Assembly (NCBI RefSeq): GCF_026262505.1
Contig: NC_067208.1
Coordinates: forward strand, 13,463,962 to 13,527,961
Direction: 5' to 3'
Length of the DNA: 64,000 nt
Source: Trichomonas vaginalis G3
Taxonomy: Eukaryota; Parabasalia; Trichomonadida; Trichomonadidae
Shown: positions 21,211 through 32,356 of the stretch, in pieces
Layout of the letters: each line of letters starts with the position of its first letter
Numbering within the stretch: position 1 is the first letter of the stretch
Notes under the pieces: generated by a model
What the model was told of the DNA's origin: nothing
The model's database searches: none
Seen by the model: the letters and a program-made list of their open reading frames with translations, nothing else
Translations under genes and position numbers: made by a program

Positions 21211-23841
21211 ATGCAAAAATTGGAAAATCTTGCAAGCGATTTATTTAAGCCTCCGCTGTATGATATTGCAAAATCATACCTGAAGGCAATAGGAGATGGC
21301 ACGCAAGATGAAAAAATGGTTGAAATTCTCGCAAAACTTCAAGATCAATTTAAATCTTTTCGTTCAACACCAAAAATGGATGCCGCACAAGTAATTATCT
21401 TCATCGGCATGAACGGATACGACACTGTATGGTCAGATTTTAACATTCTCGATGTTATGTCCATAGACAATTACTCAGCCAAAAGAATTGCTTACACAGC
21501 AGCCGAATTTCTATGGACAGCAAGCTCAGAAGTATGTTTAATGGCAACAAATAGAATCGCTCGTGACTTGACTTCCAAGGATCCTCTTGTTTGTTCCTGT
21601 GTTTTATCTTCAATTCCAAATTATTTAACACAACCAATCGCAATGCACATTGCAAACGATGTTGTTTCGATGATGAGTTCCTCAAAAATATACGTACGTC
21701 AAAAAGCAATCACTACTTTCTATCATATCTGTTGCCATTATCCAGATGCCTTGAAAGCAGGCTTTTCTGCACTTAAACTCGGCTTGGATGATGTTGACAA
21801 AGGTGTAGTTTATGCAACAGTCACTGTTTTCCACATGTTTTGCTTATTATTCCCTCAACAATTTACTCAATTAATTCCAAAGTTCTTTAAGATGCTCGAG
21901 ACCACAAATGTCAACTGGATTAGACTCAGACTTATCCAGATTCTTACTCTCCTTAATACTGTCGAGCCACGTACAGCCAAAAAGTTAATTCCTCTTTATT
22001 CAAATATTATGGACACCGTAACCTCACCAAATGTCATTTTCGAAGTCGTCAACTCAATACTACAGATGGGACTTGCAGATTCCACTCTCATTTCCCTTGC
22101 AACCCAGACAATTGAAAAATATATTCATTCTACAGACGAAAACTTACGATTTTTGGGACTTTCATACTTCCTCAAGCTTCTTGAGATACAGCCGAAACTG
22201 ATCTCCCAGTACAGAGAAGTCATTTCCGAATGTCTCGACAACGATAATGAGTCAATGAGGGTCAAAGCCTTGGATTTACTGGCTTCCTTGGCCAATTCCA
22301 AGACCATTGACAGCGTAGTGTCCAAGATATTCGACAATATCCAACTCGCGAGGAGAACAGCCACGAAAAATATGCTTATTCAGAAACTGATCGAAATTTG
22401 CGTCCAAAACGATTACGCCCTTGTTTCTGATTTCGACTGGTACATAACTGTTCTCATGGATATTGTTTCCGAGCGAAATATCTCATGTTATAAATTATTA
22501 GGTGAACAGTTCCTGGATTTGGCCGTCAGAGTTCCAACCACCAGGACAAGGTTGGCCAAGGAAATGGGCACGATTCTCTCAAAAATTTCAATAACAGCGG
22601 CTGATCCTTTGTTATTGATCGCTTCCCACATTTTGGGAGAATATTCCAGCGACCCAGGTGATTTCCAGAGAGTTCTACAGCCTGTTGTCTCCAATTTTGG
22701 CCCAAGAGTACAAAGCAGTTGCATACAATCCGCATTTAAGATTTATTTGCGTTGCGCGACCGACGAATCGAAGAGGAAAGAGCTCGAACAGAGTTTCGCC
22801 CTCAAATTACCTATGTTTGAGATGTCTTTCTTCTTGGATGTACAAGATCGAGCACTTTGTATGGATTCCCTTGTCAAATTCCTCGCTTCCGATGATGGAA
22901 AGGAATCTCTGAGTGAACTCTCGTCTGTTCTGACCCAACCCGATGAAGACGACGAAGAACAAGAAAAATTGGAAATTCCATCTGACATCGACCTTCCAAA
23001 TCCAGACTTGGACGGACCAGAAGACGAAGAATCCATCGTCAAGCAGGAGGAAACCGACGAAAAACAAGGCAAAAAGAAGAAATCCGCTGGAAAGAAAGGA
23101 AAAGGCAAGAAACAAGCCGAACCGACCAAGAAAGGCAAAGGAAAAGCAGCTAAAGCAGTTAAAGGACCAGAAGAAAAGTCAAAAGTCCAAAATATCGGCA
23201 AAAATGGAATTATTAAAGTTTCTGCCACCAATTTCACAGTCCATGATGATGATAATACTGTTATTGATGTAGAACTGACCTTCGAGAACCTCCTAGATAC
23301 CCAAATTGACTCTGTTTCCATTGAATATGAAGATACAGGATTTGTAAAAGGAGTTTCTCTTCAACCTACATCACAGATTGAACCTAATTCGAGTATTAAA
23401 TCAACTATCTCGTTCCATGTTGAGAAACAGACAGCTCCAAACGTTGCAAAAGTGTTATTAATTCCACATTGTTCTTATTCCGAAGTTCTTGAGTGTAGAA
23501 TCAAGTTGTTCCCATCATTGTTCCTTTCTCCAGCACCGGAAGAGAAGTTGGCAGCTGCAAAAGAGAACTTGAAGAAGAAAGAAGTCGTGAAATTGAATAT
23601 TTCTGCTCCTCCAAGGGAAATTTTGCAGGCGACAGCAAACGCAATTCAGGGAAATGTCCTCCCTGGAAAGGACCAACAGTCTAAAACTGTTTTCGCTGAG
23701 GCAAAGAATGGAAATGTCGTTGTGGCATTGATTGCAATTGATGGGGAACAGGCAACACTCGAAATAGAATCAAATGATGGACAGCTGGTATCGTCATTGG
23801 CGAAAGAAGCTGAAATGAAGTTGAAAGCTCTTCTAAAATAA
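21211..23841 (+). CDS. AP-3 complex delta-adaptin, 876 aa
   Basis: The delta subunit of the AP-3 adaptor sorts cargo from Golgi or endosomes toward lysosome-like compartments. The N-terminal 560 residues are helical HEAT-type repeats that follow the AP-3 delta trunk closely. Examples are IGMNGYDTVWSDFNILDVMS (human LQMLGYDISWAAFNIIEVMS), KIYVRQKAITTFYHICCHYP, VEPRTAKKLI and SDFDWYITVLMDI. A Lys/Glu-rich hinge (about 575-650) is typical of delta, and a beta-rich ear-like C-terminus completes it. Shorter than human AP3D1 (1153 aa), mostly in the hinge. ATG at 21,211 begins the conserved helix. The TAA stop is followed by A, giving the trichomonad polyadenylation tetramer TAAA. Confidence 0.85.
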   Translation: MQKLENLASDLFKPPLYDIAKSYLKAIGDGTQDEKMVEILAKLQDQFKSFRSTPKMDAAQVIIFIGMNGYDTVWSDFNILDVMSIDNYSAKRIAYTAAEFLWTASSEVCLMATNRIARDLTSKDPLVCSCVLSSIPNYLTQPIAMHIANDVVSMMSSSKIYVRQKAITTFYHICCHYPDALKAGFSALKLGLDDVDKGVVYATVTVFHMFCLLFPQQFTQLIPKFFKMLETTNVNWIRLRLIQILTLLNTVEPRTAKKLIPLYSNIMDTVTSPNVIFEVVNSILQMGLADSTLISLATQTIEKYIHSTDENLRFLGLSYFLKLLEIQPKLISQYREVISECLDNDNESMRVKALDLLASLANSKTIDSVVSKIFDNIQLARRTATKNMLIQKLIEICVQNDYALVSDFDWYITVLMDIVSERNISCYKLLGEQFLDLAVRVPTTRTRLAKEMGTILSKISITAADPLLLIASHILGEYSSDPGDFQRVLQPVVSNFGPRVQSSCIQSAFKIYLRCATDESKRKELEQSFALKLPMFEMSFFLDVQDRALCMDSLVKFLASDDGKESLSELSSVLTQPDEDDEEQEKLEIPSDIDLPNPDLDGPEDEESIVKQEETDEKQGKKKKSAGKKGKGKKQAEPTKKGKGKAAKAVKGPEEKSKVQNIGKNGIIKVSATNFTVHDDDNTVIDVELTFENLLDTQIDSVSIEYEDTGFVKGVSLQPTSQIEPNSSIKSTISFHVEKQTAPNVAKVLLIPHCSYSEVLECRIKLFPSLFLSPAPEEKLAAAKENLKKKEVVKLNISAPPREILQATANAIQGNVLPGKDQQSKTVFAEAKNGNVVVALIAIDGEQATLEIESNDGQLVSSLAKEAEMKLKALLK

Positions 23842-23957
23842 ATTTTTAATTTACTTTTTTTCAAATTTCATTTATTTTCTTTCAAAATAGATCAATCTCT
23901 TGATTGATAATGCATAATAACTCATTATATTTTCATTTTTTTAAAAGAATTTCGCAT

Positions 23958-24345
23958 GATGTAAAAGATGAAGATGGATATATTGCCTTTCATTATGCAG
24001 CAGATAAAAATATTAAAGAAGCAGATGAACTTCTATTTTCAGATGATGCAAATATTAATGAGACGATGAAAAAGGATAAGCTGCTCTTCATATTGCAACG
24101 GAATTAAAATAATGAGATTCTACAGAATTTCTTCTTTAGCATGGTGTTTCATTGCAGCAGTTTATAATAGTAAAGAAACTACTGAGCTTTTTATTTCATA
24201 CACTTCAAATATCGATGAAAATCAAGATTATGAGGAAAAATACCTTTCAATGTGCAGCAGATAATAATAGAAAATGTGCAGTCGAACTTCTTATTTCACA
24301 CTGTACAAATGTCAAGGAAACAAAAAGAAGATGGAAAATCGATTG
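23958..24345 (+). pseudogene. Decayed ankyrin-repeat gene remnant
   Basis: Ankyrin-repeat phrases appear in succession but in different frames: DEDGYIAFHYAADKNIKEAD (from about 23,964), FIAAVYNSKETTELFIS (from about 24,150) and CAADNNRKCAVELLISH (from about 24,250). Each matches the trichomonad ankyrin unit (HYAAxNNxKETAELLISHGAN). No start or long frame survives, so this is an old remnant with at least two frameshifts. It lies 120 bp past the AP-3 delta gene. No identifiable N-terminal domain remains. Confidence 0.65.
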
Positions 24346-24665
24346 CTGTATTTATGTATTTCAAAGAAGATAAAGGATGTTTCATATTACAATATGGTCT
24401 AATCTTACAAATTGTATTACTGTAAGTATTAAAAACAAAATTTAATTTCTTTGCGTTTATTCATTCGAAATTTTGGTACAATTTGATCCAAATTCTCAAT
24501 GCAACCAATAACATTAAAAATTTTGTAATGATTAAACAAGACGAACTAATAAAAAAACTAGTTCTAGATAATAAAAAATTTTATTCGTGATCAGACTATA
24601 TAATATAAGTAAAATTTAAATACTATTCAGTTTAAACATGAATATAAAGAAGTTGCAAGGATGAA

Positions 24666-25694
24666 TTAGTTGACTTTTTCGTGATTTTCTTCAGGCTTTG
24701 GCTGTTCCTGGTTATTTTGAGTATTTTGCTGTTGTGCGGCCTTTTGTGCTTTCTTGTGCTTAAAGATTTCATCGTTTGAGCGTGTTGTTGCCTTGATTCC
24801 GAAGAAATTAGCGACAAGAAGTTCTGCGTTTTCAGCGAACTTATCTGGGGAGTTTTCGTTCTCAGCCAGTGTCATAGCTGGGAGGAATGTAACGTCGACG
24901 AAGTTTAATGGCATAGCGAGGCACATGAAGAAGTATTCGAGGGTATTTGTCTGAGTCCAGCCGTAGGAGTTCCATCCTCTTGGAACAAATGGCTGGTTAT
25001 ATCTGATGAGGACTGGTTGAACCTTGTGCTGTGTGATGAAAGCGCTTCTGTGGAACTTAAAGAGATAATCTCCTTTATGTGTTGTTCCTTCTGGGAAAAT
25101 GAGGACAGGAAGGAGTTCCTTGTTATCGGCTTGTTCAACAATAAGCTTTGATTGGCCGCCACTCTGATCTCTACGGACATATATTGGATCTAATGGATCT
25201 AACATGTATTTTAAGATGGATTGGCCAATTTCCCACTTGCAAACAACACTGCAGTGGATGCAATATGAAACAATGAATGGGTCATGGTATGCACTGTGGT
25301 TGGAAATGATGATTCTGGTGTCTGGATCGGCTTTTCCATGGATTCTGATCTTCATATGGCCGAAAGCGAACGAAACAAGTCTGACAGAGACTTGTAAGCA
25401 GTAGTAGAAGAATTTCTTCATGAACTTGCGATTGTTATTTGTTAATTTGAGCTGAATCATACGGCCATAGATGACAAATAAGTTCATAAGGGCAAATCCG
25501 CCAACGCCTATGACTAATCTGATCGGACCCAAGAATAAAAGGAAGCAAATGGCTTGATAAACACGATGGTACCACTGGTAAGTGTGATTTTGCCATTCAG
25601 CATTGAACTGTTCGTCTGTGATATCACTGAGCTGTGTTTGGTTATGCTGATCTGGGTAGTTCTCTGGAGTTGAGGAGAAAGGAAAGATTTTCAT
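24666..25694 (-). CDS. LPCAT/PlsC-type lysophospholipid acyltransferase, 342 aa
   Basis: Transfers an acyl chain to a lysophospholipid at a membrane. Two hydrophobic helices (about 46-78) and a possible third (about 95-112) precede the catalytic region. Motif I is NHSAYHD (132-138, catalytic His and Asp). YVRRD (172-176) follows, then FPEGTT (200-205), the acyl-acceptor motif of LPCAT1/AGPAT relatives. The Gln/Asn/Lys-rich C-terminal tail is probably disordered. The open frame continues 16 codons upstream but only to GTG; ATG at 25,694 is the first usable start. Lacks the EF-hands of animal LPCAT1. The exact substrate is unknown. Confidence 0.82.
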   Translation of the reverse strand: MKIFPFSSTPENYPDQHNQTQLSDITDEQFNAEWQNHTYQWYHRVYQAICFLLFLGPIRLVIGVGGFALMNLFVIYGRMIQLKLTNNNRKFMKKFFYYCLQVSVRLVSFAFGHMKIRIHGKADPDTRIIISNHSAYHDPFIVSYCIHCSVVCKWEIGQSILKYMLDPLDPIYVRRDQSGGQSKLIVEQADNKELLPVLIFPEGTTHKGDYLFKFHRSAFITQHKVQPVLIRYNQPFVPRGWNSYGWTQTNTLEYFFMCLAMPLNFVDVTFLPAMTLAENENSPDKFAENAELLVANFFGIKATTRSNDEIFKHKKAQKAAQQQNTQNNQEQPKPEENHEKVN

Positions 25695-25807
25695 TTGACT
25701 ATTAGACGATAGAAATTTTGTGAAGAACCCTCGATCAAGCACTTGAATGGCGATTGAATAAAATCTTAAAAACCAACAATCAAAAGATGATTTTATGGGT
25801 TATTTGT

Positions 25808-27287
25808 AAGGATGTCAATTTGGAAGAAAAGTGAGAAAATTCCTAAAATGCTAAAAATGAATTTTCCAAACGTACTTTTTTATCTCATTTTTTTGATTTT
25901 GAAAAAAATTTGGAGAGAAGATCTCTTCGTTTTTGAATTTTATCACGATGGTTTTAAAGTATATTAGACACATGTATTGATATTACTATTTTTGTATATT
26001 TTGAGAGAAAATCCCCAAAAAGTAAGAAAATCTAAGACGGTTTGAGAAAATATATAAACTATTGAAAATTTGAATTAAACTTCTAATTTGGAAAAAAGAA
26101 ATTTGGAAAGAAGAAAATTCAAAAATCGAGATTTAGACTCAGCATCAAATGGAGAACAGAATGTTTCTTCATATGAAGGAAAAAAATTTTCTTGAGAAGA
26201 AATAGAGTTTTTAAAATTTTATTGTATGTAATGAAATAAACAAATATTAAAATTATTTTTTGATAACAAGAAAATTCACAATAGAAAATATTTGAGACAA
26301 AGAAAAAAAGAAAATTGAAAAATATTACTCTCCTTTACATTTCATGAGATTTTAAATTTATTCTCATAAAATTGACAATTTTATACGTTTAGATGAAAAT
26401 AATTGATTTTGCTTGAAATAAAAATTATTGTTTGCTTACAGCTATCAAATAGATTTTTGCTATTTTGATTAAAATTTGTTAATCAAATTAATAAATTTTT
26501 TCTAAATATCTTAAATATCTGGATCACCCACTGATACAATGAATTGAACGATAAAAATAATACAAACTCAACTAAGTTTCCTGTCTTTCAACTAAAAAAA
26601 ATTATGCAAATTAAATTGTTTATTCAAATATAAAACAAAGATGAAGTAATTACAGTTATCATAAACTTTATGAATAACTCTGTAATTGGTTCAGATTTTC
26701 GTAAAAATATTTTTACTAATATCGATAAGAATACGTTTACCTACTATCACAACATATCGATAAACAAGAGTAGAGTGATTTTTATCATCGAAACTTTTTA
26801 AAAGCTGTAAGCTGGAAGTAAAAATCTTGTTTTTTCTGAGTTAGTTGTAGAACTATTGATGTACGAGTTATCATTGTGATGTAGAAGGATGTCAATGTAC
26901 TGACTGAAAGATATGAAGTGAATTGAATTTCATTGAATTTCAATTTGATCAAAATTTGTTGAAATGATATGAATGTGTCAACTTCTGTATCACTCTCTTT
27001 CACTCCTTCCCTATTCTTTCGAGAACGAAGCTAGCTCAGCTTTCGCTGAGCGAATTGACGCTTTTGATGCCCTAAACGTACATATTCTCAAATTTATCGA
27101 AAAAATTATACCACCCAAACTAGTATATTCTTATTTTAAATATGATATTATCCTTAGAAATCACACTAGAATATATTTAAATCAACTTTTAAAAAAGTTC
27201 GAATCCTGCGCGTCTCACTTTTTAAATTTTCCAAAAGGAAAATTATATTCTCCTAAAATGAAAACAATTTTCCGAATTGACATCCTT
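25808..27287. mobile_element. 1.47-kb non-autonomous TIR element, copy C (inverted)
   Basis: An inverted copy of 12,171-13,645, with ends AAGGATGTCAATTTGG and CCGAATTGACATCCTT. It is slightly more diverged than copies A and B are from each other. Flanks GGTTATTTGT and ATTATTTCCC share only TTATTT, so any target duplication is worn. It holds the same hairpin at 27,034-27,051. It lies just upstream of the acyltransferase start, so it may contribute to or displace that gene's upstream region. Confidence 0.8.
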
Positions 27288-27851
27288 ATTATTTCCCTAT
27301 TCATTTCAAGTATTAATTGAATGTTCAATGTGATCGGGAATTTGGATGATTTGTAAATTGATATATGCATCCTGTTTAACAAATTTAAAATGGTCAGATG
27401 GACATTATTTTTTTTTAACTTTTATTCTTTATTAATATAAATGCTCAGGATATATTCGACTCATTTAATTTTTCAATAACGAAATCGAAGTTCATTGAAA
27501 AAATCGAAATGAACGCTTTCGCATAGATTAAATGTGTCAAACTGAGGTAAATCCATGACGATTCGACCGCAAATGTGATATTTGTTTCAGTAAAAGAAGT
27601 ATTTTTACATATTTTTTGATAATTTGAAAATTAATAGCCTGTAAGTAGGAGATTTAATTCTGTTTATTCATCTTATTCTCAATTGGGTGATGGTTTCAAT
27701 TGGCGCTAGATGATTAATTTCGTGACTACAGTCATTTCCAAAAATGATTCCGTATAACATATTAAATTCATTCGATTTTTGTAAGAGAAACGTAAAGATT
27801 TTAAAACATAAAACTTTTATAAAACAAAACAAATAATTACTCTTGATAATT
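27288..27851. other. Intergenic AT-rich stretch
   Basis: Lies 3' of the ASH-domain gene. A short minus-strand open stretch (27,668-27,883) overlaps that gene's end and has no coding character. Nothing else is supported. Confidence 0.55.
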
Positions 27852-30245
27852 TTAACAGCATATTCCGTGAACAATAACTTCAACAGAAGTTCTTGAGTCG
27901 GTTTCTAAGGTTAAAAGTCCATTGAAAGAATCTTCAATCTGAGGTGTAAAATGAACTGGAAGAAGAACATAAGACATTGGATCTATTTCGAATTCGGGGA
28001 ACGGACAAAAGAATGGAGCTTCACATTTAGCAGTAATAAAAGTTTTATGTGAACTTTTATTAGATACTTTCAATGAAGCTCTTCTCATTGTTCCTGGCTT
28101 GCAACTTGGGAAGTTAATAGCACTAGATGAAGTGGATACAACAAGACTCTTTTCTTGACATGATGTTGTGATTTTTAGGACTTCTCCTCCTATCTTTATA
28201 GTGATTTCACCATCAACTTTCTTCAATGCATTGACTTCGAATCTAAGTGATGAATATGGAGAAACGTACCCAGAGAGAGGGTCAACGCTAATGAAAGGAG
28301 AAGAAACAGTAACTTGGAACCGTGTTGGAGCGCTTGACATGTTTATCAGTGAGAATGATTGGCTATCAGAGCCATAGAAAACGAGTTTATCAACTGAAAC
28401 TGAGAAATTAGATTTCTTTGATTCATTTGAAACCAAAACTTTCACAGTTTTAGTTGTTGTCGAGTATTCGCAAAGCGCTTTAAGATCTTTAGTGCGGCAT
28501 TGTTGCAAAACATCATTTAACTTTGAATCATCAGTATCTTTTCCTTCTAAAAATTCTTCAATTTTTGTTGTAAGAATCTCTTTTGATGTAACTAATATTT
28601 CTGAATCTTTTTCTGACTGTACTTCTATTTGGGATGTTACTCCTGGTTTAATAATTAGATCCGTTTTAGATGTTTTTGCATCTTGACTCTGTAAATTAAC
28701 ATAAGCTGTACTTTTCCCATAATTCTTTATTGAAAGATTTCCAATTCTGTTTATCGATATTGATTCTGGTATGTCTAATTGGGATACACATGGCATTGCA
28801 ATTGCAGGTATACGTATTTCATCGAGTTTCGTCCTTATTGTTATAAATCCATACATAATATCTGAATCTTCATTATGTAATTTGAGATTGAAAGGGTCAT
28901 TTGGTTTATAATTACGTGGAAGACGTATGAATGGTGGAGGTGATATAATAACTGGGAGATCTGATGTAATTTTAAGTGGAAATCTCCTTGAAGAACCAGA
29001 AAACACAACTAAATGTGTATTAGCTTTAAGTCTCTTTGTACTTTGGGTTGATCTATTAATACTTATTTCTGTTCTCTCGCTTTCTGATGAAGATTTTAAT
29101 GCTGAGGATGATTTTATGCTTGATGGGTTTAATTCGGTAGCTTCTGTTACTTTAAATGGTATTTCTTCTGTGAAAATGGTTCCATTATGTTCCCAAACAA
29201 GTTTTAATGAAGCTCCAGGTTGAATTACATCATTTTCATCACAAACTACGTGTGCAATTTCACCTGGAGCAATTGTTACGTAATTTTTCTGAAGATGGAT
29301 ACCATATCCTGTTAATTGTATCTGTAATATATCTTTGCTGCGATTGAATATTGTGAAAGGAGTTTTTGGAAATTGATCAGGTACATTGATTGAAAATGGT
29401 ATTTCTTTTGCTTCAGCACTGAGTAATATATCAAAGTCTTGCATGGAGACAGTTGTGGAGAATTCGCCTGGTTTTGGACTAGAAAATTCGAAATTTAATT
29501 TATTTTGCTTTTCTCCATTCGAAACAATCGAAAATGGCCAAGATACTGACGGTGCTTGCTCTTCTTGCATAAGTTTAAATTCTTTTTTGAGGATTCTGTT
29601 GACTAATGTTGTGCCGAGATTGAATTTAATTGTCTCTCGCTTTTGGCCAATTTGTAGTGGTATTTCAAACATTTCTTCTGTTTGACTGCATGAAATTGAA
29701 AGCATTGGATTACTCACTGAACTTTTGGTTTTATCATAATGAATTTTCGCACTAAATGTGCTTAATGGTTGAATATCAAACGCTGGAGGTTCTATTGTAA
29801 AGGCGTTTGTATTTGTTTGAACAGCTACTGATAAAGTCTTAGATACATCTCTGTTGCTGAATTGAATTAGTTGATCTGTTTCATCTGGTGAAAAAGTCCA
29901 GCATTTGGCATGTGGTGGTGGTATTTCGAAGATTGAAGGAACGCAGTGTCCTGTTAACGTAAGTGAAAATGGATATCTTCCTTCAAAAATTACAGCACCG
30001 TTATAAACTGCAATTTTAGTAGGTTTAAACGAAACAAGCATAGCATATGTTCCCCCAGGAGGAATTGTAATTTTATTTGTTGGAATTGTAAATTCTGAAT
30101 CTCCTGTTACTGATAATGTATATTCTTCAGGTTTAATACCTGAATTTCCCATTAATACTTTGCATTCAACACTCTTTCCAGGGAATGTCTTCGGAAAATT
30201 AATTTTATCAGGAATTAACGTAACTTCTGGGAAAGATTGAAGCAT
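27852..30245 (-). CDS. ASH-domain (ASPM/SPD-2/Hydin) repeat protein, 797 aa
   Basis: Multiple immunoglobulin-like ASH/MSP modules can be seen by their repeated pattern of a strand, FxxxxxG, a charged turn, then hydrophobic strands. Clear ones are at about residues 10-100 (INFPKTFPGKSVECKVLMGN … LTLTGHC), 620-700 (LVFYGSDSQSFSLINMSS … SVDPLSGYVSPYSSLRFEVN) and 715-797 (INFPSCKPGTMRRASLKVSN … VIVHGICC). Such proteins sit at centrosomes/basal bodies (SPD-2/CEP192) or in the axoneme (Hydin). The C-terminal pair resembles CEP192/SPD-2 more than Hydin, but that choice is inference. A Ser/Thr/Glu-rich linker (about 375-410) separates the halves. ATG at 30,245 begins right before the first module. 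Confidence 0.65.
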   Translation of the reverse strand: MLQSFPEVTLIPDKINFPKTFPGKSVECKVLMGNSGIKPEEYTLSVTGDSEFTIPTNKITIPPGGTYAMLVSFKPTKIAVYNGAVIFEGRYPFSLTLTGHCVPSIFEIPPPHAKCWTFSPDETDQLIQFSNRDVSKTLSVAVQTNTNAFTIEPPAFDIQPLSTFSAKIHYDKTKSSVSNPMLSISCSQTEEMFEIPLQIGQKRETIKFNLGTTLVNRILKKEFKLMQEEQAPSVSWPFSIVSNGEKQNKLNFEFSSPKPGEFSTTVSMQDFDILLSAEAKEIPFSINVPDQFPKTPFTIFNRSKDILQIQLTGYGIHLQKNYVTIAPGEIAHVVCDENDVIQPGASLKLVWEHNGTIFTEEIPFKVTEATELNPSSIKSSSALKSSSESERTEISINRSTQSTKRLKANTHLVVFSGSSRRFPLKITSDLPVIISPPPFIRLPRNYKPNDPFNLKLHNEDSDIMYGFITIRTKLDEIRIPAIAMPCVSQLDIPESISINRIGNLSIKNYGKSTAYVNLQSQDAKTSKTDLIIKPGVTSQIEVQSEKDSEILVTSKEILTTKIEEFLEGKDTDDSKLNDVLQQCRTKDLKALCEYSTTTKTVKVLVSNESKKSNFSVSVDKLVFYGSDSQSFSLINMSSAPTRFQVTVSSPFISVDPLSGYVSPYSSLRFEVNALKKVDGEITIKIGGEVLKITTSCQEKSLVVSTSSSAINFPSCKPGTMRRASLKVSNKSSHKTFITAKCEAPFFCPFPEFEIDPMSYVLLPVHFTPQIEDSFNGLLTLETDSRTSVEVIVHGICC

Positions 30246-30605
30246 TGGAAGCGTAAATTTCTCGGTAATTATAGATATTTTCTTCCTAACACTGTTTTGG
30301 TTAGGACTATCTATTGAATTATTAAAAGTTGAGCTCTGTTGACTTGTTATTTTTCCTCAATTAAAATCAAAAAAATAAAAATAAACGGGCATTTTTTCAG
30401 CTCAATTTCATATAGTCAAATAAGTCTTTCCCTATGATAGTGCATAGATAGTTTTACATAATGCACTATAAATATTGATTTCATCCTGATATTTAAATGA
30501 AAATTCAAATCGAATATAGATAACAGAGCCTTTGTAAGCAAAATAATTTATTTAAAACTTGAATCAAACATATACACTGAGGTAATAAGTCATAAATTTA
30601 TTTAA
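30246..30605. other. Divergent intergenic region
   Basis: AT-rich, between the ASH gene and the coiled-coil gene. No ATG lies close before the coiled-coil frame, and I see no splice-site-like motif. Confidence 0.5.
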
Positions 30606-32039
30606 TCAAGACAAGCATCACGAACTCGCGTTTTTTTGCAAGAAAACGGATTCGATAACGTATCTAATTCAAACCATTTAAGCGACTACAAATACTATAT
30701 ATCTCAAATCGATAGCATAGATGAAAGATTGTCGGAACTTGATACTATTGCAAAAGATGCATTCAAGAGTAAAAATGTCAATTCATTAAAGAATGCATTC
30801 AAAGAAGTCTATTCTCTTTTAGCAGGATGCATGATATTCAATGATGTTGTTTTTCGAAACCAGTCAAATAAGTCATCAGACTCAATGAGAATGATTCATA
30901 ATGCATTTCCAGATTCACCACAAGATACGAATGAGTTCATTAAATGGATCAAGCAACTCATTGAAGAACGTGATTCATCAATTAAAAACATTAAAACATT
31001 CAACATTGAACAATCCAAAATGTATGAAAAGATTAACAATCTTGAAACCGAGTTACAAACAAAAACTAAACGCACAAAGATCTCAACCAATGATTTCGAA
31101 GAAACTCATGAAGCTCTAGTCCAGAAAGTTTCAGATCTGCAACGTCAACTTAATGATTTTCATCAACAATTTGGTAATAAAGATACAGAGAGCGTTGAAC
31201 TCCAACGTTTAAGGAATAAGTTCCAAAAGAATGAACGAGAAAACAATATCAATCTTAAGTCGTTAGAATCCGAAAATTCATCTCTTCGTTCTAAGATCGA
31301 CGATCTTCTTCAAAAACTGAGTAAGAAAGAATCTAAAATTTCTATCCTCAAATCCAAGATCGAACAATTTTCAGTCAAATCAGAAGATGCAATCAGTTCT
31401 GAAAAGCAAACGCGATATGAAATTTCCGATCTTCAACGGTTATACAACAGTACATCATCTTCACTCTTTAAAGAGCAAGAAAAATCACGATTTTTAACAA
31501 ATCAAGTTGAACGCTTGCAAAAAGAACTTGATAATGTTGTTCAAGAAAACAAAGAACTCAGATCTTTACTTGAGCGATCCAAACAAAGTGTTCAAGAACA
31601 GATGGAAGAAAACACTATCTTGTTAAAGCAGATGCGTCGTGATTCTCAATCTAATTCGAAAGAAACAATTGAAAACTTGACAAACAAAGTATCCAAACTT
31701 AAATACGAACTTTGTCAATCTAAAAAGTTTATTTGCAAACTCCAAAAACAAATTGAAAATTTCTGAAAGAAACATCGTGACTGTCATGAAGAAAGCACAA
31801 CTTATCATCACAAATCATCTAAAAGTACCAAAGAAAACCAAGATTATAAAGAACATATTTCATACAAAAAACACAAAAATGTTCAAATTCTTGACTCATC
31901 ATCATGTTATTCATCCAATTCATTTGAACTCGAGAGTAACTCTAATGTAAGTGATTTAGATAAAGAAATTGAGAAGTTAGAGAAGAATGTTAAAATTTCA
32001 CGAAAGATCCTTCAAGAAAACACAAAATTTTCTAAATGA
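30606..32039 (+). pseudogene. Long coiled-coil protein, no visible ATG and one in-frame TGA
   Basis: An open frame starts after a stop at 30,603 and reads through conserved-looking sequence (NSNHLSDYKYYISQIDSI) without any ATG until 30,831. Charged heptads then run to 31,763 (coiled coil, roughly 120-370 of the frame). A TGA at 31,764-31,766 interrupts it. The same frame continues for 90 more codons of clear coding character (His/Ser-rich KKHRDCHEES, then LDKEIEKLEKNVKISRKILQ) and ends at TGA 32,037-32,039. Either this is a young pseudogene, or the start is unusual and the TGA is a sequencing error. It could be a cytoskeletal or centrosomal coiled-coil protein; I recognise no family. Confidence 0.6.
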
Positions 32040-32277
32040 ATGCATCCTAATATACTTATTTGTTATAAGCGTATTATTTCTATAAACGTAACTCAATCCT
32101 CTGAAAAATCTGAGATAATTTGCAAAATTATTCTTTAGAGTTATTGAATAAAATATCAAAAATCATATTACTTTGCATTGCAGATGCAAAGTTCAAAGTT
32201 GGATTCACGAGGCATTATGACGTAAACTATTCATTTTTAATATGAGACTGTTTATTTTTGAGAAGTTTACATATATA

Positions 32278-32356
32278 TTTGAGAAATTTACGGTGTCACG
32301 CTTTTCGTAACGCCAGGCCTCTGAATTTTTTTTTATGACACCGTAAACTTCTCAAA
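32278..32356. repeat. 79-bp hairpin element, 21-bp arms
   Basis: TTTGAGAAATTTACGGTGTCA (32,278-32,298) pairs 20 of 21 with 32,336-32,356 across a 37-bp spacer of higher GC. A third partial copy, TTTGAGAAGTTTAC, lies just upstream near 32,257. The stop codon of the ankyrin frame (32,352-32,354) falls inside the right arm. A solo MITE-like insertion is possible. Confidence 0.65.

Noticed and set aside
22743-23321. 192-codon frame antisense to AP-3 delta
   Set aside because: Ser/Phe-rich shadow of the Lys/Glu-rich hinge coding sequence.
27668-27883. 71-codon minus-strand open stretch
   Set aside because: Overlaps the end of the ASH-domain gene in another frame; AT-driven.
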